The notes under the pieces: generated by a model
The model's database searches: none
Seen by the model: the letters and a program-made list of their open reading frames with translations, nothing else
Told to the model about the DNA's origin: nothing
DNA from: Aristolochia californica
Taxonomy: Eukaryota > Streptophyta > Magnoliopsida > Piperales > Aristolochiaceae
Assembly: GCA_029961685.1 (NCBI GenBank)
Contig: JARWKL010000012.1
Span: 11,687,955-11,751,954 of the forward strand
Length of the DNA stretch: 64,000 bases
Direction: 5' to 3'
In this document: positions 1 to 11,442 of the stretch, in pieces
Layout: each line of letters opens with the position of its first letter
Numbering within the stretch: the first letter of the stretch is position 1
Translations under genes and position numbers: made by a program

Positions 1-51
1 TAGGGAATTTAAGCTCTTTTTAGTTTTTATGTCTCAGGTTTTGTAATCGTC

Positions 52-84
52 GAGAAAAGGGGGAGGCGGGGGTGTTTTTAACTG
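52..84. other. G-rich tract of the monomer (first example)
   Basis: Each unit has a purine-rich, strongly G-skewed stretch about 52-84 bases in, in an otherwise AT-rich sequence. Subtype A and C forms resemble gggaaaagggggaggcgggg; B forms have gggaaaacggggaggcgtgg. Runs of two to five G occur close together, so a two-layer G-quadruplex is possible. A three-layer one is doubtful because one run is only GG. The A/B, B/A and C/B hybrids at 15458, 7411 and 22089 switch subtype here. Confidence 0.7.
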
Positions 85-153
85 AGTGTTGACTCCCAAT
101 CCGTAAGTCATTTCTTAGAAAAATATAGCCCGTTACGGATGATAAATCACTTT

Positions 154-171
154 ACAATCATCTATGATTGT
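154..171. repeat. Conserved 8-bp dyad with 2-bp spacer (first example)
   Basis: The string acaatcatctatgattgt is an inverted repeat: arm acaatcat, spacer ct, arm atgattgt. It occurs at unit position 154-171 in most monomers of all three subtypes (for example 828-845, and in units starting at 1349, 2024, 4045 and 4719) even where the flanking bases differ between subtypes. It could be a binding site for a dimeric protein or a short cruciform-prone site; neither is shown by the sequence alone. Variants are the C/A deletion units, which lack the left arm, and C' heads, which carry an inserted T. Confidence 0.8.
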
Positions 172-3100
172 TAGGTAAGCTTTTTGTGAACGGACAAAAT
201 AATGGCTAGTTTGATTCTGGTAAATATCCCACCGCACGTTCATTGAGAATTTAATGAGCGTTTGTTATTCTCTTTAAAAGGTTTGGATCCATAGGTCATT
301 TGCATCTTTAACATGTTTCAAGCATGCATATCCATTTTTAAAACACATGTAGAAGAAATCTCTTTCTTGTAAAATTCCATGCAATTAGGGTTGAACAAGT
401 GTAATTTTTCAAACTTGGAAAACAAAACTTTTGTGTTCATTTGTTGTGTGTGAAAAAATTTTCTATACTTACATTTGTTATTGTTTTAATTTTTTTTCAC
501 ACATAAACTCTAAAATTTTCATTTTGTTGTGATCTATTTGCCTTTTTTGGTTTACGGGATGAAGGGAGAGCGAAAACTTAAAGTTTTGATTTAATAAAAA
601 GGTGTACATCTAAAATGGAGATTCACAATGCACAAATGTAGGGAGAGATAATTCCAAAGAGTGTTTGTGATTTTTAGGGATTGTAAGATCTTTTTAGTTT
701 TTATATCTCAGGTTTTGCAATCGTCGGGAAAACGAGGAGGCGTGGTATTTTTAACTGACAGTTGACTACCAATCCGTATGTCATTTCTTACAAAAATATA
801 GCCCGTTACTCATTAATAATCACATTACAATCATCTATGATTGTTAGGTCAACTTTTTGAAAACGGGCAAAATAACAGCTTGTTTGACTCGGATGTATAT
901 CCCACCGCATGTTCACTACAAAATTTAATGAGTGTTTGTTATTCTCATTAAAAGCTTTGGATCCATAGGTCATTTGCATCTCTAACATGTTTCAAGCATG
1001 CATATCCATTTTTAAAACACGTCTAGAAGAATTCTCTTTCTTGTATAATTTCAAGCAATTGGGGTTGAACTAGTGGAATTTCCCAAACTTGGATAACAAA
1101 AATTTTGAGTTCAATTGTGGTGTGTGAATAAATTTTCTTTACATACATTTTTTATTGTTTTAAATTTTTTCCATACATAAATTCTATAATTTTCATTTTG
1201 CTGTGATCTATTTGCCTTTTTTTGTTTACGGGATGAAGGGATAGAGAAAACTCAAAATTTAGATTTAAGAAAAAAGTGTACATCTAAAATGGAGATGCAC
1301 AGTGCACAAATGTAGAGAGAGATAATTCCAATGAGTGTCTGTAATTTTTAGGGAATTTAAGCTCTTTTTAGTTTTTATATCTCAGGTTTTGTAATCGACG
1401 GGAAAAGGGGGAGGCGGGCGTGTTTTTAACTGAGTGTTAACTCCCAATCCGTAAGTCATTTCTTACAAAAATATAGCCCGTTACGGATGATAAATCACTT
1501 TACAATCATCTATGATTGTTAGGTAAGCTTTTTGTGAACGGGCAAAATAATGGCTTGTTTGATTCTAGTAAATATCCCACTGCACATTCATTGAGAATTT
1601 AATGAGCGTTTGTTATTCTCTTTAAAAGCTTTGGATCCATAGGTCATTTGCATCTTTAACATGTTTCAAGCATGCATATCCATTCTTAAAACACGTGTAG
1701 AAGAAATCTCTTCCTTGTAAAATTCCATGCAATTAGGGTTGAACTAGTGGAATTTCTCAAACTTGGAAAACAAAACTTTTGTGTTCATTTGTGGTGTGTG
1801 AATAAATTTTCTTTACTTACATTTGTTATTGTTTTAATTTGTTTCCATACATAAACTCAAAAATTTTCGTTTTGTTGTGATCTATTTGCCTTTTTTTTGT
1901 TTACGGGATAAAGGGAGGGCAAAAACTCAAAGTTTTGATTTAAGAAAAAAGTGTACATAAAAAATGGAGACGCACAGTGCACAAATGTAGAGAGAGATAA
2001 TTCCAATGAGTGTCTGTAATTTTTTGGGAATTTAAGCTCTTTTTAGTTTTTATATCTCAGGTTTTGTAATCGTCGGGAAAAGGGGGAGGCAGGGGTGTTT
2101 TTAACTGAGTGTTGACTCCCAATCCGTAAGTCATTTCATAGAAAAATATAGCCCGTTACGGATGATAAATCACTTTACAATCATCTATGATTGTTAGGTC
2201 AGCTTTTTGTGAACGGGCAAAATAAAGGCTAGTTTGATTCTGGTAAATATCCCACCGCACGTTCTTTGAGAATTTAATGAGCTTTTGTTATTCTCTTTAA
2301 AAGCTTTGGATCCATAGGTCATTTGCATCTTTAACATGTTTCAAGCATGCTTATCCATTTTTAAAACACGAGTAGAAGAAATCTCTTTCTTGTAAAATTC
2401 CACGCAATTAGGGTTGAACAAGTGTAATTTTTCAAACTTGGAAAACAAAACTTTTGTGTTCATTTGTGATGTGTGAATAAAATTTCTATACTTACATTTG
2501 TTATTGTTTTTATTTTTTTTCACACATAAACTCTAAAATTTTCATTTTGTTGTGATCTATTTGCCTTTTTTGGTTTACGGGATGAAGGGAGAGCGAAAAC
2601 TCAAAGTTTTGATTTAATAAAAAAGTGTACATCTAAAATGGATATGCACAATGCACAAATGTAGTGTGAGATAATTCCAAAGAGTGTTTGTAATTTTCAG
2701 GGATTGCAAGATCTTTTTAGTTTTTATATCTCTGGTTTTGCAATCGTCGGGAAAACGGGGAGGGGTGGTATTTTTAACTGACTGTTGACTACCAATCCGT
2801 ATGTCATTTCTTACAAAAATATAGCCCGTTACTCATTAATAATCACATTACAATCATCTATGATTGTTAGGTCAACTTTTTGAAAACGAGCAAAATAAAA
2901 GCTGGTTTGACTCGGATAAATATCCCACCGCACGTTCACTACAGAATTTATTGAGTGTTTGTTATTCTCATTAAAAGCTTTGGATCCGTAGGTCATTTGC
3001 ATCTTTAACATGTTTCAAGCATGCATATCCATTTTTAAAACACGTCTAGTAGAATTCTCTTTCTTGTAAAATTTCAAGCAATTGGTGTTGAACTAGTGGA

Positions 3101-3371
3101 ATTTCCCAAAATTGGATAACAAAAATTTTGAGTTCAATTGTGGTGTTTGAATAAATTTTCTTTACAAAAATTTGTTATTGTTTTAAATTTTTTCCATACA
3201 TCAATTCTATAATTTTCATTTTGCTGTGATCTATTTGCCTTTTTTTGTTTACGGGATGAAGGGAGAGAGAAAACTCAAAATTTTGATTTAAGAAAAAAGT
3301 GTACATCTAAAATGGAGATGCACTGTGCACAAATGTAGAGAGAGATAATTCGAATGAGTGTCTATAATTTT

Positions 3372-5391
3372 TAGGGAATTTAAGCTCTTTTTAGTTTTTT
3401 TATCTCAGGTTTTGTAATCGTCGGGAAAAGGGGGAGGCGGGCGTGTTTTTAACTGAGTGTTAACTCCTAATCCGTAAGTCATTTCTTACAAAAATATAGC
3501 CCGTTACGGATGACAAATCACTTTACAATCATCTATGATTGTTAGGTAAGCTTTTTGTGAACGGGCAAAATAATGGCTAGTTTGATTCTTGTAAATATCC
3601 CACTGCACGTTCATTGAGAATTTAATGAGTGTTTGTTATTCTCTTTAAAAGCTATGGATCCATAGGTCATTTGCATCTTTAATATGTTTCAAGCATGCAT
3701 ATCCATTTTTAAAACACGTGTAGAAGAAATCTCTTTCTTGTAAAATTCCATGCAATTAGGGTTGAACTAGTGGAATTTCTCAAACTTGGAAAACCAAACT
3801 TTTGTGTTCATTTGTGGTGTGTGAATAAATTTTCTATATTTACATTTGTTATTGTTTTAATTTGTTTTCACACATAAACTCTAAAATTTTCATTTTGTTG
3901 TGATCTGTTTTCCTTTTTTGGTTTACGGGATGAAGGGAGAGCGAAAACTCGAAGTTTTGATTTAAGAAAAAGGTGTACATCTAAAATGGAGATGCACAAT
4001 GCACAAATGTAGGGAGAGATACTTCCAAAGAGTGTTTGTAATTTTTAGGGATTGTAATATCTTTTTAGTTTTTATATCTCAGGTTTTGCAATCGTCGGGA
4101 AAACGAGGTGGCGTGGTATTTTTTACTGACAGTTGACTCCCAATCCGTATGTCATTTCTTACAAAAATATAGCCCTTACTCAAGATAAATCACATTAGAA
4201 TCATCTATCATTTCTAGGTCAGCTTTTGGAAAACGGGCAAAATAATGGCTTGTTTGACTCGGGTAAATATCGCGCCGCACGTTCACTTCAGAATTTAATG
4301 AGTGTTTGTTATTCTCATTAAAAGCTTTGGATCCATAGGTCATTTGCATCTTTAACATGTTTCAAGCATGCATATCCATTTTTAAAACACGTCTAGAAGA
4401 ATTCTCTTTCTTGTAAAATTTCAAGCAATTTGGGTTGAACTAGTGAAATTTCCCAAACATGGATAACAAAAATTTTGAGTTCAATTGTGGTGTGTGAATA
4501 AATTTTCATTACTTATATTTGTTAATGTTTTTATTTTTTTCCATACATAAACTCTAAAATTTACATTTTATTGTGATCTATTTCCCTTTTTTTGTCTACG
4601 ACATGATGGGAGAACGAAAACTCAAAGTTTTGATTTAATAAAAAATTTTACATCTAAAATGGTGATGCAAAATGCACAAATGTAGACAGATATAATTCCG
4701 AAGAGTGTCAGTGATTTTTCAGGATGGTGAGCTCTTTTCAGTTTTTAGTTCTCAGGTCATGCAATCGTCGGGAAAAGGGGGAGGCGGGGGATTTTTAATT
4801 GAGTGTTAACTCCCAATCCGTAAGTCATTTCCTACAATAATATAGCCCATTACGAATGAAAAATCACTTTACAATCATCTATGATTGTTAGGTCAGCTTT
4901 TTGCAAACGGGCAAAATAATGGCTTGTTTGACTCGGGTAAATATCCCACCGCATGTTCACTAGAGATTTTAATGAGCGTATGTTGTTCTCTTTAAAAGCT
5001 TTGGATCCATAGGTCATTTGCATCTTTAACATGTTTCAAGCTTGCATATCCATTTTTAAAACACGTGTGGAACAAATCTCTTTCTTGTAAAATTCCAAGC
5101 TATTAGGGTTGAACTAGTGGAATTTCCAAACTTGGATAAAAAAATTTTTGTGTTAATTTTTGGTGTGTGAATAAATTTTCTTTACTTACATTTGTTATTG
5201 TTTTAAATTTTTTCCATACATAAACTCAAAAATTTTCATTTTGCAGTGATCTATTTGCCTTTTTTTGTTTACGGGATGAAGGGAGAGAGAAAACTCAAAG
5301 TTTTGATTGAAGAAAAAAGTGTAGATCTAAAATGGAGACGCACAATGCACAAATGTAGAGAGAGATAATTCCAATGAGTCTCTGTAATTTT
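3372..5391. repeat. Clean A-B-C trimer (higher-order repeat unit)
   Basis: Three successive units start near 3372 (A), 4045 (B) and 4719 (C), for a total of about 2.02 kb. B shows gggattgtaatatc, acttcagaatttaatgagtg, cacgtctagaagaattc, ttcaattgtggtg and gagagatataattcc. C shows caggatggtgagctc, gaatgaaaaatcac, ctagagattttaatgagcg, AAGCTTGC, gtgtggaacaaatc, ggagacgcacaatg and ccaatgagtc. Each unit's tail matches the head of the next type, which is the rule used to define the cycle. The sequence from 4489 onward is repeated after the N gap. Confidence 0.85.
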
Positions 5392-8300
5392 TAGGGAATT
5401 TAAGCTCTTTTTAGTTTTTATATCTCAGGTTTTGTAATCGTCGGGAAAAGGGGGAGGCAGGGGTGTTTTTAACTGAGTGTTAACTCCCAATCCATAAGTC
5501 ATTTCTTACAAAAATATAGCCCGTTATGGATGATAAATCACTTTTCAATCATCTATGATTGTTAGGTAAGCTTTTTGTGAACGGGCAAAATAATGCCTAG
5601 TTTGATTCTGGTAAATATCCCACCGCACGTTCATTGAGAATTTAATGAGCGTTTGTTGTTCTCTTTAAAAGCTTTGGATCCATAGGTCATTTGCATCTTG
5701 AACATGTTTCAAGCATGCATATCCATTTTTAAAACACGTGTAGAAGAAATCTCTTTCTTGTAAAATTCCATGCAATTAGGGTTGAACTAGTGGAATTTCT
5801 CAAACTTGGAAAACAAAACTTTTGTGTTCATTTTTGGTCTGTAAATAAATTTTCTATACTTACATTTGTTATTGTCTTAATTTTTTTTCACACATAAACT
5901 CTAAAATTTTCATTTTGTTGTGATCTATTTGCCTTTTTCTATTTATGAGATGAAGGGAGAGCGAAAACTCAAAGTTTTGATTTAAGAAAAAAGTGTACAT
6001 CTAAAATGGAGATGCACAATGCACAAATGTAGGGAGACATACTTCCAAAGAATGTTTATAATTTTTAGGAATTGTAAGATCTTTTTAGTTTTTATATCTC
6101 AGGTTTTACAATCGTCGGGAAAATGGGGAGGTATGGTATTTGTAACTGACTGTTGACTCCCAATCCGTATGTCATTTCTTACAAAAATATAGCCCGTTAC
6201 TCATGATAAATCACATTACAATCATCTATGATTGTTAGGTCAGCTTTTTGAAAACGGGCAAAATAATGGATTGTTTGACTTGGGTAAATATCCTGCCGCA
6301 CATTCACTTCAGAATTTAATGAGTGTTTGTTATTCTCATTAAAACCTTTGGATACATAGGTCATTTGCATCTTTAACATGTTTCAAGCATGCATGTCCAT
6401 TTTTAAAGCACGTCTAGAAGAATTCTCTTTCTTGTAAAATTTCAAGCTATTAGGGTTGAACTAGTGGAATTTTGCCAAACTTGGATAACAAAAATTTTGT
6501 GTTCAATTGTGGTGTGTGAATAACTTTTCATTACTTACATTTGTTAATGTTTTAATTTTTTTCCCATACACAACCTCTAAAATTTACATTTTTCTATGAT
6601 CTATTTACCTTTTTTTGTTTACGGCAGGAAGGGAGAACTAAAACTCAAAGTTTTGATTTAATAAAAAAATGTACATCTAAAACGGAGATGCACAATGCTG
6701 TAGAGAGATATAATTCCAAAGAGTGTCTGTAATTTTTCAGGATTGTGAGCTCTTTTTAGCTTTTAGTTCTCAGGTTTTGCAATCGTCGGGAAAAGGGGGA
6801 GGCGGGGGATTTTTAATTGAGTGTTGACTCCCAATCCGTAAGTCATTTCTTACCATAATATAGCCCGTTACGAATGAAAAATCACTTTAAAATCATCTAT
6901 GATTGTTAGGTCGGCTTTTTGCAAACGGGCAAAATAATGGCTTGTTTGACTCGGGCAAATATCCCACCGCACGTTCACTAGAGAATTTAATGAGAGTATG
7001 TTATTCTCTTTAAAAGGTTTGGATCCATAGGTTATTTGCATCTTTAACATGTTTCAAGCTTGCATATCTATTTTTAAAACACGTGTGGAACAAATCTCCT
7101 TCTTGTAAAATTCCAAGCTATTAGGGTTGAACGAGAGGAATTTCCCAAACTTGGAAAAATAAACTTTTGTGTTCATTTGTGGTGTGTGAAAAAATTTTCT
7201 ATACCTACATTTGTTATTGTTTTAATTTTTTTTCACACATAAACTCTAAAATTTTCAATTTGTAGTGATCTATTTGCCTTTTTTGGTTTACGGGATGAAG
7301 GGAGAGCGAAAACTTAAAGTTTTGATTTAATAAAAAGGTGTACATCTAAAATGGAGATGCACAATGCAAAAATGTAGGGAGAGATACTTCCGAAGAGTGT
7401 TAGTAATTTTTAGGAATTGTAAGATCTTTTTTAGTTTTTATATCTCTGGTTTTGCAATCGTCGGGAAAACGGAGAGGCGTGGTGTTTTTAACTGAGTGTT
7501 GACTCGCAATCCGTAAGTCATTTCTTACAAAAATATAGCCCGTTACGGATGATAAATCACTTTACAATCATCTATGATTGTTAGGTAAGCTTTTTGTGAA
7601 CGGGCAAAATAATGGCTAGTTTGATTCTGGTAAATATCCCACCGCACGTTCATTGAGAATTTAATGAGCGTTTGTTATTCTCTTTAAAAGCTTTGGATCC
7701 ATAGGTCATTTGCATCATTAACATGTTTCAAGCATGCATATCTATTTTTAAAACACGTGTAAAAGAAATCTTTTTCTTGTAAAATTCCATGCAATTAGGG
7801 TTGAACTAGTGGAATTTCTCAAACTTGGAAAATAAAACTTTGGTGTTCATTTGTGGATGTGAATAAATTTTCTATCCTTACATTTGTTATTGTTTTAATT
7901 TTTTTTCACACATAAACTCTAAAATTTTCATTTTGTTGTGATCTATTTGCCTTTTTTGGTTTACGGGATGAAGCGCGAGCGAAAACTCAATGTTTTGATT
8001 TAAGAAAAAAGTGTAAATCTAAAATGGAGATGCACAATGCACAATGTAAGGAGAGATAATTCCAAAGAGTGTTTGTAATTTTTTGGGATTGTAAGATCTT
8101 TTTAGTTTTTGTATCTCAGGTTTTGCAATTGTCGGGAAAACGGGAACGCGTGGTATTTTTAACTGACGGTTGACTCCCAATCCGTATGTCATTTCTTAAA
8201 AAAATATAGCCCATTACTCATGATAAATCACATTACAATCATCTATGATTGTTAGGTCAGCTTTTTGAAAACGGGCAAAATAATGGCTTGTTTGACTCGG

Positions 8301-9424
8301 GTAAATATCCCACCAAACGTTGACTTCAGAATTTAATGAGTGTTTGTTATTCTCATTAAAAGCTTTGGATCCATAGGTCATTTGCATCTTTAACTTGTTT
8401 CAAGCATGCATATCCATTTTTATAACACGTCTAGAAGAATTCTCATTCTTGTAAAATTTCAAGCTATTAGGGTTGAACTAGTGGAATTTCCCAAACTTGG
8501 ATAACAAAAATTTTGTGTTCATTTGTGGTGTGAAAATAAATTTTCATTACTTACATATGTTAATGTTTTAATTTTTCTCCATAGATAAACTCTATAATTT
8601 ACATTTAATTGAGATCTATTTACCTTTTTTTGTTTACAGCATGAAGGGAGAACGAAAACTCAAATTTTTGATTTAATAAAAAAGTGTACATCTAAAATGG
8701 AGATGCACAATGCTGTAGAGAGATATAATTCCAAAGAGTGTCTGTGAATTTTCAGGATTGTGAGCTCTTTTTAGTTTTTAGTTCTCAGGTTTTGCAATCG
8801 TCGGGAAAAGGGGGAGGTGGGGGATTTTTAATTGAGTGTTGACTCCCAATCCGTAAGTCATTTCTTACCATAATATAGCCCGTTACGAATGAAAAATCAC
8901 TTTACAATCATCTATGATTGTTAGGTCGGCTTTTTGCAAACGGGCAGAATAATGGCTTGTTTGACTTGGGCAAATATCCCACCGCACGTTCACTAGAGAA
9001 TTTAATGAGCGTATGTTATTCTCTTTAAAAGCTTTGGATCCATAGGTCATTTGCATCTTTAACATGTTTCAAGCTTGCATATCCATTTTTAAAACATGTG
9101 TGGAACAAATCTCCTTCTTGTAAAATTCCAAGCTATTAGGGTTGAACTAGAGGAATTTCCCAAACTTGGATAACAAAAGTTTTGTCTTAATTTTTGGTGT
9201 GTGAATAAATTTTATTTACTTACATTTGTTATTGTTTTAAATTTTTTCCATACAAAAACTCAAAAATTTTCATTTTGCTGTGATATATTTGCCTTTTTTT
9301 GTTTACGGGATGAAGGGAGAGAGAAAACTCAAAGTTTTGATTTAAAAAAAAGGTACACATCTAAAATGGAGACGCACAGTGCACAAATGTAGAGAGAGAT
9401 AATTCCAATGAGTGTCTGTAATTT
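5392..9424. repeat. A, B, C/A hybrid, B/A hybrid, B, C
   Basis: Units start near 5392 (A), 6066 (B), 6737 (C then A), 7411 (B then A), 8083 (B) and 8752 (C). The unit at 6737 has a C head and gtgtggaac but, from about 7160, an A tail (cacacataaactctaaaa, gagcgaaaactt). The next unit begins B-like (gaattgtaagatc, ggagaggcgtgg) and becomes A at about 7490 (ctgagtgttgactcgc, acggatgataaatc). The B units at 6066 and 8083 both read aatgctgtagagag, lacking the five bases ACAAA found in other B units. That marks them, with the unit at 12115, as close relatives. The GGATCC of the unit at 6066 is GGATAC. Confidence 0.8.
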
Positions 9425-11442
9425 TTAGGGAATTTAAGCTCTTTTTAGTTTTTATATCTCAGGTTTCTCAATCGTCGGGAAAAGGGGGAGGCGGGGTGTT
9501 TTTAACTGAGTGTTGACTCCCAATCCGTAAGTCATTTCTTACAAAAATATAGCCCGTTACGGAAGATAAATCACTTTACAATCATCTATGATTGTTAGGT
9601 AAGCTTTTTGTGAACGGGCAAAATAATGACTAGTTTGATTCTGGTAAATATCCCACCGCACGTTCATTGAGAATATAATGAGCGTTTGTTATTCTCTTTA
9701 AAAGCTTTGGATCCATAGGTCATTTGCATCTTTAACATGTTTCAAGCTTGCATATCCATTTTTAAAACACGTGTGGAACAAATCTCCTTCTTGTAAAATT
9801 CCAAGCTATTAGGGTTGAACTAGAGGAATTTCCCAAACTTGGATAACAAAAGTTTTGTGTTAATTTATGGTGTGTGAATAAATTTTATTTACTTACATTT
9901 TTTATTGTTTCAAATTTTTTCCATACATAAACTCAAAAATTTTCATTTTGCTGTGATATATTTGCCTTTTTTTGTTTACGGGATGAAGGGAGAGAGAAAA
10001 CTCAAAGTTTTGACTTAAGAAAAAGGTGCACATCTAAAATGGAGACGCACAGTGCACAAATGTAGAGAGAGATAATTCCAATGAGTGTCTGTAATTTTTA
10101 GGGAATTTAAGCTCATTTTAGTTTTTATATCTCAGGTTTCTCAATCGGCGGGAAAAGGGGGAGGCGGGGTGTTTTTAAGTGAGTGGTGACTCCCAATCCA
10201 TAAGTCATTTCTTACAAAAATATAGCCTGTTACGGATGATAAATCACTTTACAATCATCTATGATTGTTAGGTAAGCTTTTTGTGAACGGGCAAAATAAT
10301 GGCTAGTTTGATTCTGGTAAATATCCCACCACACGTTCATTGAGAATTTAATGGGCGTTTGTTATTCTCTTTAAAAGCTTTGGATCGATAGGTCATTTGC
10401 ATCTTGAACATGATTCAAGCATGCATATCCATTTTTAAAACACAGGTAGAAGAAATCTTTTTCTTGTAAAATTCCATGCAATTAGGGTTGAACTAGTGGA
10501 ATTTCTCAAACTTGGAAAACAAAACTTTGGTGTTCATTTGTGCTTGTGAATAAATTTTCTATACTTACATTTGTTATTGTTTTATTTTTTTTCACACATA
10601 AACTCTAAAATTTTCATTTTGTTGTGATCTATTTGCCTTTTTTGGTTTACGGGATGAAGGGCGAGCGAAAACTCAATGTTTTGATTTAAGAAAAAAGTTT
10701 AAATCTAAAATGGAGATGCACAATGCACAAATGTAGGGAGAGATAATTCCAAAGAGTGTTTGTAATTTTTTGGGATTGTAAGATCTTTTTAGTTTTTGTA
10801 TCTCAGGTTTTGCAATCGTCGGGAAAACGGGGAGGCGTGGTATTTTTAACTGACGGTTGACTCCCAATCCGTATGTCATTTCTTAAAAAAATATAGCCCA
10901 TTACTCATGATAAATCACATTACAATCATCTATGATTGTTAGGTCAGCTTTTTGAAAACGGGCAAAATAATGGCTTGTTTGACTCGGGTAAATATCCCGC
11001 CAAACGTTCACTTCAGAATTTAATGAGCGTTTGTTATTCTCATTAAAAGCTTTGGATCCATATGTCATTTGCATCTTTAACTTGTTTCAAGCATGCATAT
11101 CCATTTTTATAACACGTCTAGAAGAATTCTCTTTCTTGTAAAATTCCAAGCTATTAGGGTTGAACTAGAGGAATTTCCCAAACTTGGATAACAAAAGTTT
11201 TGTCTTAATTTTTGGTGTGTGAATAAATTTTATTTACTTACATTTGTTATTGTTTTAAATTTTTTCCGTACAAAAACTCAAAAATTTTCATTTTGCTGTG
11301 ATATATTTGCCTTTTTTTGTTTACGGGATGAAGGGAGAGAGAAAACTCAAAGTTTTGATTTAAAAAAAAGGTGCACATCTAAAATGGAGACGCACATTGC
11401 ACAAATGTAGAGAGAGATAATTCCAATGAGTGTCTGTAATTT
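9425..11442. repeat. A/C hybrid, A, B/C hybrid
   Basis: The unit at 9425 has an A head (acggaagataaatcac, cattgagaatataatgagcg), but after GGATCC it continues as C (AAGCTTGC, gtgtggaacaaatctcc). The switch lies within about 9709-9750. The unit at 10098 is A, with GGATCG in place of GGATCC. The unit at 10770 is B through cacgtctagaagaattc and then C from about 11140 (ccaagctattagg, gaactagagg). Each hybrid tail is followed by the subtype expected after that tail. Confidence 0.78.

Larger units (their letters stand above)
1..674. repeat. Reference subtype A monomer
   Basis: This unit defines the numbering used in the other entries. Subtype A is recognised by 'gggaatttaagctc' at its start, 'acggatgataaatcac' before the dyad, 'ggctagtttgattctgg', 'cattgagaatttaatgagcg', then after GGATCC 'gtagaagaaatctc', 'ccatgcaattagg', 'ttttttttcacacataaac' and 'gatgcacaatgcacaaatg'. 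The same string set recurs in units starting near 2024, 3372, 5392, 10098, 11443, 13435, 16804, 18764 and 43642. Read on the minus strand, A units have a TGA within the frame that stays open in B and C units, because of the sequence tcattgagaattt. Confidence 0.9.
1..3371. repeat. Left block: A plus B/C-hybrid dimers
   Basis: Unit starts are 1 (A), 675 (B/C hybrid), 1349 (A/C hybrid), 2024 (A) and 2698 (B/C hybrid). The two B/C units begin like B (gggattgtaagatc; TCTAGA and GAATTC after GGATCC) but change near unit position 440-460 to C-like sequence (tttaaattttttcc, gagagaaaactc, ccaatgagtg). Both switch at about the same place, so they are probably copies of one recombinant. The unit at 1349 starts as A and turns C-like near 1810. 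The effect is a two-monomer repeat of about 1.35 kb in place of the trimer seen farther right. It is my inference that this derives from the trimer by loss of one monomer's worth of sequence. Confidence 0.75.

Noticed and set aside
340..355. G-box-like CACGTG in the acacgtgt block and W-box-like TTGAC in gttgactcc
   Set aside because: These are six- and five-base matches that recur because the monomer recurs. There is no promoter or gene nearby, so I do not call regulatory sites.
9201..9392. Plus-strand frame of 63 codons (also 11219-11410, 12513-12758 and 44756-44956)
   Set aside because: It covers the T-rich part of the unit, begins in three of the four cases at a GTG and not an ATG, and is present only in some C or B units. 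Its hydrophobic look comes from T-rich codons.
10673..10879. Minus-strand frame of 68 codons across a monomer boundary
   Set aside because: Spans the tail of one unit and the head of the next. It is seen only here and in the duplicated copy, so it is a chance frame.
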